A stretch of DNA of 54,863 bases, taken from Acidobacteriota bacterium (GTDB taxonomy: Bacteria > Acidobacteriota > Terriglobia > Terriglobales > Acidobacteriaceae). Positions within the stretch are counted from its first letter, which is position 1; every line of letters begins with the position of its first letter. The stretch covers positions 1 to 54,863 of the forward strand of contig QIAU01000204.1 of the NCBI GenBank assembly GCA_003225055.1, in the 5' to 3' direction. Shown in pieces: positions 1 to 8,761 of the stretch. The position numbers and the translations under genes were made by a program. The notes beneath the pieces are model-generated. The model was not told the DNA's origin. It saw only the letters and a list, made by a program, of their open reading frames with translations, and did not search any database.

Positions 1-633
1 CGCGCCCGCTATTTGCGGCGGGTGCGCGGACTGAACGCGCCTGCCATCGTGCAGTTACTGAAGCGTGAAGGGGTGCTGCGCGGCGCACAGAATGGCACCG
101 CCAGCGCCGTCGGTGTGCATCTCCGACAACTTCGCAACCAGCGTGGACTCTCTCTCGCCGAAGTCGCCAATGCGGTCGGCATCTCCGTGGGTTTTCTGAG
201 CGCGCTGGAGCGCTCACGGATGGCCGCCTCGATCGGAACGCTGCGCAAACTGACCCGCTACTACAAGACCAACATTCTCGATTTCTTTGATGCTTCGGAG
301 TCGAATTCTCCCCTGGTCAGCCCGGACAAGCGCAAAGTACTGCAAGCTGGACCCGGCGTGCGCATGGAACTGCTGGCGTGGGGTAATACCGTGATGGAGC
401 CGCATCTGTTCCGAATTGCTCCTGAGGCGGGCAGCGGCGAGTCTTATACCCACGAGGGTGAAGAATTTCTTTTCGTGCTCAAGGGCGAATTGCAAATCGG
501 GCTGAACGGCGAAGAATATCATCTGAAACAGGGCGACAGTTTTTATTTCGAGAGCGCCACGCCCCATCATTGGAAAAACCCGGGGCGGGCGGAAACCTGG
601 GTGCTGTGGGTCAACACTCCACCAACGTTTTAG
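1..633 (+). CDS. HTH-cupin transcriptional regulator (5' partial)
   Basis: Transcriptional regulator that probably senses a small ligand through its cupin domain. The reading frame is open to the left edge (reading ARYLRRVRGLNAP), so the true start lies outside the window; a TTG at 13 is only an internal candidate. The first 25 residues resemble the MerR-type first helix. An XRE-type HTH follows at about residues 36-90 (LRNQRGLSLAEVA, VSGFLSALE-like recognition helix). The C-terminal cupin spans about residues 115-205, with THEGEEFLFVLKG and GDSFYFESATPHHW. It ends 23 bases before the likely start of the secreted amidohydrolase on the same strand, so the two are probably cotranscribed. The XRE-cupin pairing is a known regulator architecture; the MerR-like lead-in is an inference from a short stretch. 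Confidence 0.85.
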   Translation, partial: RARYLRRVRGLNAPAIVQLLKREGVLRGAQNGTASAVGVHLRQLRNQRGLSLAEVANAVGISVGFLSALERSRMAASIGTLRKLTRYYKTNILDFFDASESNSPLVSPDKRKVLQAGPGVRMELLAWGNTVMEPHLFRIAPEAGSGESYTHEGEEFLFVLKGELQIGLNGEEYHLKQGDSFYFESATPHHWKNPGRAETWVLWVNTPPTF

Positions 634-656
634 CGCGCACGAGGGGAGGAAGAGAC

Positions 657-2420
657 TTGAACCACGCCATGCGCAGAGGCTGTCTCCTGGCTCTGATTGC
701 GGCCTTTCTCGCCTCCGTTGCTTTCGCGCAGAATCCGTCCGCCGACACGCTGGTAATCAACGCCCGAATTTATACGGTCAACTCGAAGCAGCCTTGGGCG
801 GAAGGGCTGGCGATTCAGAAGGGGAAGATTCTTGCGGTCGGGGCTGCCAAAGACCTGCAAAAGTATCGCGGAGCTACGACCAAGGTTCTCGATGCCAAGG
901 GCCACCTCGTGCTCCCCGGCTTCACCGATTCGCATATCCATTTTCTTGATGGAGCGCTAAGTCTGCTGCGCGTGAACTTGAGCCAGGCCAAAACCATCCC
1001 CGAGGTTCAGAAGCTGGTGAAGGAATACGCCGACAAGAATTCTGCTGAGCCCTGGGTTCTCGGCCGCGGCTGGCAGTATCCGGTTTTTGCGCCCTCCGGC
1101 CTGCCGGACAAAAAGTATCTCGACAAGATTCTGCCCGACCGTCCGGTTTATCTGGAAGCTTTCGACGGTCACACCTGGTGGGCCAACCGCAAGGCGCTGC
1201 AAATCGCAGGAGTAACGGCCAAAACGCCTGATCCGCCGAACGGCAAGATTGTTCGCGATCCGGCCACTGGAGAACCCACCGGCGCCATTCAGGAAGATGC
1301 GGCGGACGCGGTGATACGTCGCGCCATTCCTCTGCCTACGCGTGACGAAAAACTGCGCGCACTCCGCGCCGGGCTGCGGGAAGCAAATCGGGTGGGGCTG
1401 GTACGAGTTCACAGCGCGGGCGGGGTCAACATCGGCAGCAGCGACCTCGAGAACGCTGCTCTTTTCGATGAACTGCGGAAAAGCAGTGAGCTGACGGTGC
1501 GGATGTATCTTGCCTATCGCTTGGACCCGCCCACGCTGACTCGCAAAGAACTGGCAGAAATCGAAGCGGCGCGCCAAAAATATCACGACGACTGGATCGC
1601 GGCGGGCGCGGTTAAATTCTTTCTTGATGGCGTGGTCGAGGGGCACACCGCGGCTATGCTCACCCCTTACAGCGACGATCCGAAACAGATCGGTGCGCTG
1701 TTCTGGGACCCGGCAGAGTACAAGCAAGCGGTGGAACGACTGGATCGCGGCGGATTTCAGGTCTTCACGCACGCGATCGGCGACAGAGCCGTGCGGCTGG
1801 CGCTGGATTCCTACGAGAGTACCGCCAAGGTCAATCACACTCAGGATGCCCGGCACCGTGTGGAACACATCGAGACGGTTGCGGAGGAAGACATTCCGCA
1901 GTTCGGAAGGGTAGGGGTGATTGCCAGCTTCCAGCCGCTGCACGCTTATCCCGACGACGACACGCTCAACATCTGGGCGCGTAATGTCGGCCCGGAGCGA
2001 GCGCAGCGTGCCTGGGCGTGGCACAGCATTGAGAGCGCCGGTGGCGTGTTGGCGTTCGGCAGCGACTGGCCCGTGGTCACGCTCAATCCCTGGCCGGGCG
2101 TACAGAGTGCACTCACGCGTCAGACCGACGAGGGCAATCCGCCGGGAGGATTCGTTCCGAAGGAGCGCATCAGCCTGGAAGATGCCATCCAGGCTTACAC
2201 TTTGGGAGCGGCAATCGCGGGTAGGCGGGAGAAGACGGAAGGCTCCATCGAACCGGGCAGAGTAGCCGATCTGATCATCATTTCCCAAGACCTTTTCAAA
2301 ATTGAACCCAGCGACATTGGCAAGACCGAGGTGATGTTGACCATGGTAGGTGGCACGATTGTCTATCAGTCTCCCCACTGGGCTGAAGCCAAAAGCGCAG
2401 CAGCCGGGAAGGTCGAGTGA
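657..2420 (+). CDS. secreted amidohydrolase, YtcJ-like (amidohydrolase 3 family)
   Basis: Exported metal-dependent hydrolase of unknown substrate. The frame is open from 570, but GGAGGA at 645-650 stands 6 bases before a TTG at 657, which leads into a signal peptide (CLLALIAAFLASVAFAQ) that would otherwise be internal; an ATG at 669 is the alternative. The mature protein begins with the short beta-sandwich typical of the family (LVINARIYTVNS, GKILAVG). It carries the metal-binding HxH in FTDSHIHF, the central VKFFLDGVVEGHT, HAIGDRAV and RVEHIET, and the late GSDWPVVTLNPW. Length of about 587 residues fits the family. It follows a HTH-cupin regulator by 23 bases and may be controlled by it. 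Confidence 0.9.
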   Translation: MNHAMRRGCLLALIAAFLASVAFAQNPSADTLVINARIYTVNSKQPWAEGLAIQKGKILAVGAAKDLQKYRGATTKVLDAKGHLVLPGFTDSHIHFLDGALSLLRVNLSQAKTIPEVQKLVKEYADKNSAEPWVLGRGWQYPVFAPSGLPDKKYLDKILPDRPVYLEAFDGHTWWANRKALQIAGVTAKTPDPPNGKIVRDPATGEPTGAIQEDAADAVIRRAIPLPTRDEKLRALRAGLREANRVGLVRVHSAGGVNIGSSDLENAALFDELRKSSELTVRMYLAYRLDPPTLTRKELAEIEAARQKYHDDWIAAGAVKFFLDGVVEGHTAAMLTPYSDDPKQIGALFWDPAEYKQAVERLDRGGFQVFTHAIGDRAVRLALDSYESTAKVNHTQDARHRVEHIETVAEEDIPQFGRVGVIASFQPLHAYPDDDTLNIWARNVGPERAQRAWAWHSIESAGGVLAFGSDWPVVTLNPWPGVQSALTRQTDEGNPPGGFVPKERISLEDAIQAYTLGAAIAGRREKTEGSIEPGRVADLIIISQDLFKIEPSDIGKTEVMLTMVGGTIVYQSPHWAEAKSAAAGKVE

Positions 2421-2511
2421 CCCGACCCCTGGTATTCTCCAACTGCTCTTGCTGATCAATCCATCGCGACCATCCTCGTTTTTTCACTGATTGCGCCGCG
2501 CATCTTTACTG

Positions 2512-2576
2512 TAGAGACGCGGGTTGCCGCGTCTTAGGAAACGGGGCAGCAAGGCCGGGGCAACCCCCGTATCTAC
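2512..2576. repeat. palindromic repeat pair of the AGACGCGG family
   Basis: AGACGCGG (2515-2522) and CCGCGTCT (2527-2534) form a perfect 8-bp hairpin with a 4-base loop. A degenerate copy in the opposite orientation follows at about 2555-2576 (GGGGCAACCCCCGTATCTAC). The same family recurs near 24758, 30669, 35857, 39851 and 39914. It lies in the gap before typA and probably explains why the typA frame is open upstream of its real start. Confidence 0.7.
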
Positions 2577-2649
2577 CCTGGAGCATCCCGCAGAAGCCGC
2601 AACACATAGTAAAGTGGTAATAGAGCCAAATTGCCAGAGCGGAGTGACT

Positions 2650-4479
2650 TTGAGTTCGGGTATTCGCAACATCGCTATCATCGCGCACGTGGACCACGGC
2701 AAGACCACGCTGGTGGACGCTATGCTGCGCCAGAGCGGCACGTTTCGTGCGAACGAGCAAGTTGTTGAACGAGTGATGGACTCCAACGAACTGGAGCGCG
2801 AGCGCGGCATTACTATCCTGGCCAAGAACACGGCCATCTTCCATCAGGACGTGAAGATCAACATCGTGGACACGCCGGGCCACAGCGATTTCGGCGGCGA
2901 AGTGGAACGTGCACTGAAGATGGTGGATGGTGTGATGCTGCTGGTCGACGCCAGTGAAGGTCCCCTGCCCCAGACTCGTTACGTGCTCAGCAAGGCTCTA
3001 GAAGCTAACCTGCCGCCCATTGTCGTCATTAATAAGATCGATCGCGCCGATGCTAGACCTCAGGAAGTGCTAAACGAAATCTATGATCTGTTTATTGATC
3101 TCGATGCTCATGAGAACCAGCTAGAGTTCCCTGTGCTCTACACCAATGCCAAACTGGGGACTGCGTCGAGCGATAAAAAGGTCGCGGGCGAGGACCTGCG
3201 GCCGCTGTTCGATGCCATCGTGAACACGATACCGGTGCCGAAAGGCGATCCAACAGGAGCGCTGCAGGTCCTGGTAGCCAACTTGGACTATAGCGATTAT
3301 CTGGGACGCATCGCGATTGCGCGCGTGTTCAACGGAGCTTTGCGCACAGGCGAAGAAGTCGGCATTGCGAAGCTGGACGGCTCGGTTCAGAAAACCAAAA
3401 TCACGAAACTATTCTCCTTTGGCGGACTCAAACGCACCGACATTACCGAGACCGAACTAGGCGACATCGTGGCGGTAGCCGGTGTGGAAGGAATTACCAT
3501 CGGCGAAACCATTACGAATGCCGAGAATCCGGCGCCGCTTCCGCATATCGTGATCGACGAGCCAACGATTGCCATGCACTTCACCGTCAATACCTCGCCG
3601 TTTTCAGGCCGGGAAGGAAGCTACGTCACCTCGCGAAATCTGCGCGAGCGGTTGGACAAAGAATTGCTGACCAACGTCTCCATTCGCGTGGAAGGAACCG
3701 GGAGCACAGATTCGTTCAAAGTGATGGGGCGTGGCGAGCTGCAGCTTTCCATCCTGATCGAAATGATGCGCCGAGAGGGTTACGAACTGATGGTAGGCAA
3801 ACCAGAAATTGTGACCAAGCGCATCGAGGGCAAACTGATGGAGCCGGTCGAGAAACTGATCGTAGACGTCCCCGAGGAATTTGTCGGGGTGGTGATGGAG
3901 CAACTCGGAACACGCAAGGCCGAGGTGGTCAACATGCATAACCACGGCTATGGGCGGGTGCGCATGGAGTTTCGTGTGCCCAGCCGCGGACTGATCGGCC
4001 TGCGAAGCCAATTGCTCACCGACACGCGGGGCACCATCGTGATGAACTCACTTTTCGACGGCTACATCGAATGGCAAGGCGACATTCCGCATCGCCCGAC
4101 AGGAGCGCTGATTGCCGACCGTGCCGGCGTGACAACTTCCTATGCCTTATGGAACTTGCAGGAACGCGGCGAGCTCTTTGTGGGACCCGGCGTAGATGTC
4201 TACGAAGGCATGGTCATCGGCGAAAATGCCAAGGACAATGATCTGGATGTGAATGTCGTTCGGGAGAAAAAACTCACCAACATGCGTGCCTCGACCGCCG
4301 ACGAGGCGATCCGCCTGGTTCCTTTCCGCCAGTTGAACCTGGAGCAGGCCATCGAGTTCATCGCGGACGACGAATTCGTGGAAGTCACGCCGAAATCGCT
4401 GCGACTGCGCAAGAAGATTCTGCAGGCCAACAAGAGAAAGAAAAGCGCTATGGCGGTAGTAGAAGAAGCCGGCGCCTAA
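2650..4479 (+). CDS. typA: translational GTPase TypA/BipA
   Basis: Ribosome-associated GTPase of the EF-G/LepA group, involved in ribosome assembly and stress adaptation in the cytoplasm. The frame is open from 2524, but the upstream part is repeat-derived. GGAG at 2641-2644 stands 5 bases before a TTG at 2650, giving [20 protein letters not shown] and 609 residues, the usual length. G motifs are clear: AHVDHGKTT (G1), [12 protein letters not shown] (G3) and [12 protein letters not shown] (G4). The EF-Tu domain 2, EF-G domain III/V and the BipA-specific C-terminal domain follow ([17 protein letters not shown]). Its stop overlaps the stop of the convergent cyclotransferase gene by a few bases. 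Confidence 0.97.
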   Translation: MSSGIRNIAIIAHVDHGKTTLVDAMLRQSGTFRANEQVVERVMDSNELERERGITILAKNTAIFHQDVKINIVDTPGHSDFGGEVERALKMVDGVMLLVDASEGPLPQTRYVLSKALEANLPPIVVINKIDRADARPQEVLNEIYDLFIDLDAHENQLEFPVLYTNAKLGTASSDKKVAGEDLRPLFDAIVNTIPVPKGDPTGALQVLVANLDYSDYLGRIAIARVFNGALRTGEEVGIAKLDGSVQKTKITKLFSFGGLKRTDITETELGDIVAVAGVEGITIGETITNAENPAPLPHIVIDEPTIAMHFTVNTSPFSGREGSYVTSRNLRERLDKELLTNVSIRVEGTGSTDSFKVMGRGELQLSILIEMMRREGYELMVGKPEIVTKRIEGKLMEPVEKLIVDVPEEFVGVVMEQLGTRKAEVVNMHNHGYGRVRMEFRVPSRGLIGLRSQLLTDTRGTIVMNSLFDGYIEWQGDIPHRPTGALIADRAGVTTSYALWNLQERGELFVGPGVDVYEGMVIGENAKDNDLDVNVVREKKLTNMRASTADEAIRLVPFRQLNLEQAIEFIADDEFVEVTPKSLRLRKKILQANKRKKSAMAVVEEAGA

Positions 4480-4916
4480 CGCGCCTTGTGGTTCCGCGTT
4501 AGGGGATAGTTGCCGCCTGTTAGCGGACGCGCCCCTCCCAGCGGACGATTGTAGGTATAGATCCAGCAGGCAAGCTTGTGCCCGTTGTGGAGCCGGACCA
4601 GGCATCGCTTTCTTACAAACAGGCTGCCTTGCGGGCGTGAAGGATCGAAGCCCTCGTAATCGTCCAGGCGGGTCAGCACGCCGGGATCATCCGGCAGTTC
4701 GAACACCTGACCCACCACCATGGGACCGCCCCGGCTCAGAATCGCTCCCGGATATTCGCCCAAGTCATAGAGTTTACCCCGGACGAATCCCCGCCCGACT
4801 CGGCGGAAACGCCGTACGGTGGGAGCGATGTCGGGAGGAGCATGCCTGGGCAGCAGGGTACCATAAGAAAACAGGTACCGCTTCCGTCCCTTGGTGGCGC
4901 GCTTGGAGCTACTCAT
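4476..4916 (-). CDS. gamma-glutamylcyclotransferase-like (AIG2/GGCT fold) protein
   Basis: Small cytoplasmic protein of the GGCT/AIG2-like fold. Known members act on gamma-glutamyl amines or peptides; the substrate here is unknown. The signature [10 protein letters not shown] is at residues 14-23, the hydrophobic barrel continues with [13 protein letters not shown], and the acidic residue expected at the active site lies in [10 protein letters not shown] near residue 90. At 146 residues it is a full-length single domain. Its start overlaps the end of the upstream minus-strand gene by 8 bases, which suggests an operon, and its end overlaps the typA stop convergently. Confidence 0.82.
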   Translation of the reverse strand: MSSSKRATKGRKRYLFSYGTLLPRHAPPDIAPTVRRFRRVGRGFVRGKLYDLGEYPGAILSRGGPMVVGQVFELPDDPGVLTRLDDYEGFDPSRPQGSLFVRKRCLVRLHNGHKLACWIYTYNRPLGGARPLTGGNYPLTRNHKAR

Positions 4917-5337
4917 TCAATAATGTCCTTCGCAGGTACTCGTAACCTTTTTCCTTGTTTCTAATATACCCTACCGCATCCGAATGCCTTTTCAAGCATG
5001 CCAGGTAATAGCTGAACAAGGCATCCACATCCTCTTTGTGCAGTTGATTAGATGACTGCAGGTAAGCGACGAATTCGAAGAAGTTCAAATAATCCGTCCA
5101 AACCGACGACTCGGCGGTGACCAGTTGTGACACCTGCGGGTCGCCCACGTCGCAATCGAGCAGGTCGCGGACACGCTTCAACTCTTCTCGCTCATAAAAA
5201 CGCGCATAAAGACTTTCGGCCCATCGGGCTCGTTCCCGGCGAGAGTTGCTCTTGTAAACCCATACTGCCGTCAAAGCGGCAATAGCGCCGGCTAAATAGG
5301 AAACGACTTGCACCGCTCTCACTGCGTCGAGGGGCAT
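4909..5337 (-). CDS. membrane-anchored hypothetical protein
   Basis: Not recognised with confidence. The frame is open from 5526, but ATG at 5337 gives a compact protein of 142 residues that begins with one transmembrane helix (about residues 8-27, VVSYLAGAIAALTAVWVY). A charged cytoplasmic domain rich in alpha helix follows (RRERARWAESLYARFYERE, then DYLNFFEFVAYLQ and FSYYLACLKRH). The pattern of one TM followed by a helical domain with a WxDYLNFFE motif resembles DUF4760-like proteins; this is a weak resemblance. It overlaps the cyclotransferase-like gene by 8 bases and is probably translated together with it. Confidence 0.65.
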   Translation of the reverse strand: MPLDAVRAVQVVSYLAGAIAALTAVWVYKSNSRRERARWAESLYARFYEREELKRVRDLLDCDVGDPQVSQLVTAESSVWTDYLNFFEFVAYLQSSNQLHKEDVDALFSYYLACLKRHSDAVGYIRNKEKGYEYLRRTLLNE

Positions 5338-5382
5338 GGCTAGAGTAGATTGTATATGTATACTGCGCGAAAAAGACCCGGA

Positions 5383-5595
5383 ATGACGGAGAAGCCCCAG
5401 CAGAATCTCAAGATGTTTCTGATCCCGTGCAGTTGTGGAACTACTTTCGCGGTCACGGAGCGGTATGACGAGCACGGCAGCCACCTGCGCGCGTTTCTCG
5501 TCTGTCCGAGTTGTGGGAAGCGTCACGATCCCCGGAACCGGCTGCTGCAGCTTGGCTACGAACGCGAAGGTTATTGGAGAGTGGACAAATGCTAA
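5383..5595 (+). CDS. small zinc-ribbon protein
   Basis: Small protein of about 70 residues with two cysteine pairs, CSC near the start and CPSC in the middle (FLIPCSCGTTF, FLVCPSCGKRHD). This pattern suggests a zinc ribbon. ATG at 5383 gives MTEKPQQNLKMFLIP; the frame is also open from TTG 5350, and no strong ribosome site decides between them. It stands divergent from the membrane-anchored gene at 4909-5337. Function unknown; it could bind RNA, DNA or a protein partner. Confidence 0.6.
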   Translation: MTEKPQQNLKMFLIPCSCGTTFAVTERYDEHGSHLRAFLVCPSCGKRHDPRNRLLQLGYEREGYWRVDKC

Positions 5596-5688
5596 TCTGG
5601 CGCGGAGATTGTGTGGCGCGGTCGATCTTGCCCGTGCGTACTAATTTGTTCGGGGCCCATGCCCGGTGCATTCCATTGGCTTATGGCA

Positions 5689-6647
5689 ATGATTGACCAA
5701 GCTTCTTTTCTCCTCCCGCACGCGTTGCGGTCGTGGGGACCGGCAACGCAGGCGCCACCTTCGCCTATGCCCTTCTGCTCAGTGGCCTAGCTGCGGAAAT
5801 CGTTCTCATCGACGTGAAGCGAGCCAAAACCGAGGGCGAAGTCATGGACCTCAACCATGCCGTTCCCCTCTCCCATCCAGCCAAAATCTTGAGCCGGCGA
5901 CTTCCCGGACTGCGCCCAGGCATCGCTTGTGGTGCTTGCTAGGGCCGCCAACCAGAAGCCAGGAGAAACGCGGCTGGACCTGACCTACGAGAACGCGGCG
6001 ATCTGGTGCCAGACCATCCCCGCGATCGTGAAAACACAACCGCAGCACCATCCTCCTGATTGCGACGAACCCGGGGATGCTTTCACCTACGCAGCCTGGA
6101 GGTTGTCAGGTCCGCTAACCCATCAGGTGATTGGTTCGGGCACGATCCTCGACACCGCCCTCTTCCGCTATTTGCTGACGCAGCAGTTCGGCGTGGACGC
6201 ACGCAGCGCATGCCTACATCATCGGCGAACATGGCGACAGCGAACTGCCGGTGTGGTCGCTGGCCCATATCGCTGGCATGCATCTGAAGGAATTCGCCGC
6301 GGTGCAAGGCCAAGCCCACGATCCCGAGATCATGGACGATACTTTCGCCAGACCCGCGATGCTGCTTATCGCCTCATTGAGAGGAAGGGCGCCACCTACC
6401 ATGCGGTTGCGGCCGGCCTGATGCGCATCACGCAAGCCATTCTACGCAACCGAACGCCGTGTTTTCGGTCTCCAGCCTGATCGAAGAGTATTACGAGGAT
6501 CAGCAATGTCTGCCTGAGCTTGCCGACTGTTGTAAATCGCAACGGTATAGAGAGGGTGTTGCGTATTGAACCAGACAAAAGAAGGAGTGGAGAAGCTGTG
6601 CCGCTCGGCCGATGTTAAAGGCGACAATTTCCAAATTGGGAATGTAA
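5689..6647 (+). pseudogene. ldh: L-lactate dehydrogenase pseudogene, many frameshifts
   Basis: A whole NAD-dependent L-lactate dehydrogenase can be read from one end to the other, but only by changing frame at least six times. Fragments in order are the Rossmann loop VAVVGTGNAGATFAYALL, LIDVKRAKTEGEVMDL, LDLTYENAAIWCQTIPAI, FTYAAWRLSG and VIGSGTILDTA, the catalytic-histidine motif YIIGEHGDSELPVWS, RLIERKGATYHAVAAG, FSVSSLIEEYY, and a C-terminus TISKLGM before a TAA at 6645-6647. Shifts lie near 5720, 5890, 6035, 6060, 6210, 6355 and 6460. Neighbouring genes read cleanly, so genuine decay is more likely than sequencing error. The intact product would have reduced pyruvate to lactate. Confidence 0.9.
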
Positions 6648-6827
6648 GGGTGCGTAGATGCATTAGGATGCACGGTTTTGGCTGCAGGGAGAGCTAAACC
6701 TGCTATACTTCAGCCGCGTTTGAACTGTTCGCCGGTCCGACCACGAGACGCCACCCGCTTCGCAATCGGTCGCGTACCCGCCGAAGACAGACTACATTCA
6801 AATAGCTCACCTGACCGAGGCAACCGC

Positions 6828-7142
6828 TTGAAGAATATCTTCGTTGGGAATCTGGATTTCAATACGGGGGAAGACGAACTGCGACAGTTGTTTGAGCAAT
6901 ATGGACCAGTAGACCGCGTCGCGATCATGACCGATCGCGACACCGGCCGTTCTCGTGGCTTTGGCTTTGTCGAAATGACGAATACCGAAGATGGCGAGAA
7001 AGCCATCGCTGCGCTGAACGGCGCGCAACTGGGGGGGCGCACGCTGAACGTGAACGAAGCTCGTCCCAAGACCGAGCGCGCTGGGAGCGGCGGCGGTGGC
7101 CGCGGTCGTGACCGCGGCGGCCGTGGCGGTGGCCGCTGGTAA
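6828..7142 (+). CDS. RRM-domain RNA-binding protein with glycine-rich tail
   Basis: Small single-RRM RNA-binding protein like the bacterial Rbp/cold-shock type, probably an RNA chaperone. The frame is open from 6678, but GAGG at 6817-6820 stands 7 bases before a TTG at 6828, which starts the domain at once (LKNIFVGNLDF). RNP2 is IFVGNL at residues 4-9 and RNP1 is RGFGFVEM near residues 42-49. After about residue 80 comes a tail of repeated GGGRGRDRGG-type residues, as in cold-induced Rbp proteins. Length is 104 residues. A hairpin with a short T run follows downstream. Confidence 0.92.
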   Translation: MKNIFVGNLDFNTGEDELRQLFEQYGPVDRVAIMTDRDTGRSRGFGFVEMTNTEDGEKAIAALNGAQLGGRTLNVNEARPKTERAGSGGGGRGRDRGGRGGGRW

Positions 7143-7184
7143 TGGCGTGGTCCGGCTGACGTAGAAATCGGGTTACTGAAGAAG

Positions 7185-7218
7185 AGGCTGGGGGAGACTT
7201 TTGCGCCCCGGCCTTTCT
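7185..7218 (+). terminator. rho-independent-type terminator after the RRM gene
   Basis: AGGCTGGGG (7185-7193) can pair with CCCCGGCCT (7206-7214), with one G-T wobble, and is followed by TTCT. It lies 42 bases after the RRM gene stop and before the tRNA. The T run is short, so efficiency is uncertain. Confidence 0.5.
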
Positions 7219-7337
7219 GATTGGAAGCCTTGTCTGGGGCGGCGGGTTCTGACCAGCCGGGGGCGTTCGGTACGTGCGGTGTGCGCGTGCGGCGTTGCTG
7301 GCATCGTATCCAGGATGTAAACTTAAAAATTGTCAGC

Positions 7338-7414
7338 GCGCCCGTAGCTCAGCTGGATAGAGCGATTGCCTCCGGAGCAATAGGTCGGGAGTTCGAATCT
7401 CTCCGGGCGCGCCA
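7338..7414 (+). tRNA. tRNA-Arg (anticodon CCG), CCA encoded
   Basis: A 77-base cloverleaf can be folded by eye. The acceptor stem GCGCCCG pairs with CGGGCGC; the D arm is GCTC/GAGC with AGCTGGATA; the anticodon arm is ATTGC/GCAAT with loop CTCCGGA, which gives anticodon CCG (Arg, codon CGG); the variable loop is AGGTC; the T arm is GGGAG/CTCTC with loop TTCGAAT; the discriminator is G followed by an encoded CCA. Degenerate copies of its last 24 or so bases, together with about six bases beyond the gene, recur downstream as far as 12.1 kb, so it looks like an integration site. Confidence 0.97.
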
Positions 7415-7466
7415 GTTCTGTTTCATTTCACGGAAATCCAGCGCCAGACGAATTGTTCATTGCCAA

Positions 7467-7793
7467 TCAGCGGATTGGAATTTCAACTACGGAGTAGGTT
7501 CCTGGCATGGCTGAGTGGATGACGGCAACGATCTCCGTCATCCTTGGCTTGATCGGGACCCACCGGTTCCTGCTAAGAATCACGCCCGCCAGCTTGCGGC
7601 CTTTCAAACTCTGCTGGTGAGGAAGGTTAGTGTCTGTGGTGAGCAATAGGTCGAAACCCGCCTCTTCCGCAGCGCGCAAGAGTTCTCCGTTCGAGAGCGT
7701 GCTCCGACCCTCCTCCCGTGCAGTCCGCACCGTATGACTCTGCAAGGCATCGTGAATCGCAACTGGAGTTCCCTGGTCGAAGAGAATTCGCGT
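7467..7793 (-). CDS. DUF5615 PIN-like toxin, apparent ACG start
   Basis: Putative toxin partner of the DUF433 gene upstream, of the PIN-like DUF5615 family (predicted RNase). Reading from 7793 gives TRILFDQGTPVAIHDALQ, then VRTAREEGRSTLSNGELL, LLLTTDTNLPHQQ and AGVILSRNRW, which is the normal domain with acidic residues in FDQG, EEG and TDTN; 108 residues. The usual stop-start overlap TAATG is here TAACG (7795-7791), so the ATG appears mutated to ACG. The first normal alternative is TTG at 7745, which would remove the first beta strand and its acidic residue. The toxin may therefore be weakly made or dead. Confidence 0.7.
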   Translation of the reverse strand, partial: TRILFDQGTPVAIHDALQSHTVRTAREEGRSTLSNGELLRAAEEAGFDLLLTTDTNLPHQQSLKGRKLAGVILSRNRWVPIKPRMTEIVAVIHSAMPGTYSVVEIPIR

Positions 7794-8026
7794 TAGCGGG
7801 AAAAAGACGGGGTTGCCAGACTCTGAGCCGTGAACTCCAAGACAGCCTTCACTTGCTCTCGGGTCAGGCCGTCATACAAGGCTACGAGCTCGTCGACAGT
7901 GAGGCCGTCCTCCAAGTTTTCGAAAACGGCCGACACAGGAATTCGCGTCCCGCGGAAAACCCAAGCTCCGCTGAGTCTTCCAGGCACACTTTCTACGGCC
8001 GGGCATTTCGACCAATCCAACGGCAT
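7793..8026 (-). CDS. DUF433 antitoxin
   Basis: Small protein of 77 residues of the DUF433 family, usually the antitoxin and DNA-binding partner of DUF5615 proteins. It shows the family hallmark VFRGTRIPVSAVFENLEDG (residues 23-41), followed by the HTH-like LTVDELVALYDGLTREQVKAVL. ATG at 8026 gives MPLDWSKCPAVES. Its TAA shares one base with the first codon of the DUF5615 reading frame, the usual coupled arrangement. It is the first cassette after tRNA-Arg. Confidence 0.85.
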   Translation of the reverse strand: MPLDWSKCPAVESVPGRLSGAWVFRGTRIPVSAVFENLEDGLTVDELVALYDGLTREQVKAVLEFTAQSLATPSFSR

Positions 8027-8102
8027 TGGTTATTGGCCTCCCGCTCCAACGATAGTCCGCGGTTCGCGGCGAGTACATACGTGGCGTGAGAAACGTACGA
8101 AA

Positions 8103-8136
8103 GAGTTCTGAAATCGTCTCTCAGGGCGCGCCAGTT
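8103..8136 (+). repeat. tRNA-Arg 3'-end repeat, copy 1
   Basis: GTTCTGAAATCG then TCTCTC then AGGGCGCGCCAGTTCT. Relative to the tRNA T-loop and acceptor end it keeps GTTC, GAA, TC, TCTC, GGGCGCGCCA and the six following bases, with four or five extra single bases. Confidence 0.85.
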
Positions 8137-8255
8137 CTCTTCGGGTCGCTCATTCCTGGCGTATTTACCGACCCGCGCCCCAGTGGTATCGTTTCACGAT
8201 GCCAAATGCGCAACGCGCGGCTGAGGGGATTCGCGGCGGTGCGAAGCTGCGCAAG

Positions 8256-8273
8256 TAGGGCGCGCCAGACTCC
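8256..8273 (+). repeat. tRNA-Arg 3'-end repeat, partial copy 2
   Basis: Only the 3' half is recognisable (TAGGGCGCGCCAGACTCC). It lies 151 bp after the matching point of copy 1, and the segment between them contains no gene that can be supported. Confidence 0.6.
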
Positions 8274-8326
8274 TTTGTACGCAACAAACACCGCGAGCAA
8301 TCATCCGTCCTATTCGCTCCATTCCT

Positions 8327-8761
8327 TCAGTGCACATTGGCAAAGGGATTCTCAATCAGGATGCCAGCGATCCGCTGGCCGGCGTTTAAATCCTCCGAGA
8401 GAATCCGGCTCGCGCCGCCCTTGACAGCTGATGAAATGATTAGGGCATCCCAGAAGCCGATTCGCGCCTCATCCTCGATTCGAAACGCGGCAGAGATTTC
8501 GACTAGGGTGGTCTCAACACACCAGATGGCATAGCTGTCTACGACAAGCCGGGCCGAATTCTTTGAAAGCGGCATCGGAATCTTCCGCGTGACGTTGACA
8601 TAGAATTCCTGGAGCACCTGGATGCTAAGAACTCCGATTCGCTCGCTCCAAAGCTCACGGAGAACGGCATTTGCGATCTCATGCTTGCTACCCGCATCCA
8701 GGTTGTGCGCATAGATCAAAACATTCGTATCGACGAATGTCCTACCGCTCGTGAAGTTCAT
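8327..8761 (-). CDS. PIN-domain toxin (VapC-like)
   Basis: Type II toxin of the PIN RNase family. The frame is open from 8806, but ATG at 8761 (MNFTSGRTFVDTNV) fits the family and overlaps the antitoxin by 20 bases. Acidic active-site residues are visible in order: D in FVDTNVLIYA, E in VLQEFYVNV, and D in FWDALIISSA with a later E/D in LSEDLNAG. At 144 residues it is full length and has no visible lesion. It is the intact toxin of cassette 2. Confidence 0.88.
   Translation of the reverse strand: MNFTSGRTFVDTNVLIYAHNLDAGSKHEIANAVLRELWSERIGVLSIQVLQEFYVNVTRKIPMPLSKNSARLVVDSYAIWCVETTLVEISAAFRIEDEARIGFWDALIISSAVKGGASRILSEDLNAGQRIAGILIENPFANVH

Noticed and set aside
957-2459. 500-residue open frame on the minus strand opposite the amidohydrolase
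   Set aside because: It is the antisense of a clear amidohydrolase with signal peptide and metal motifs; the translation has no domain-like pattern and is a GC-driven shadow.
8137-8255. A gene between repeat copies 1 and 2
   Set aside because: Only 119 bases, no start site and no recognisable peptide.
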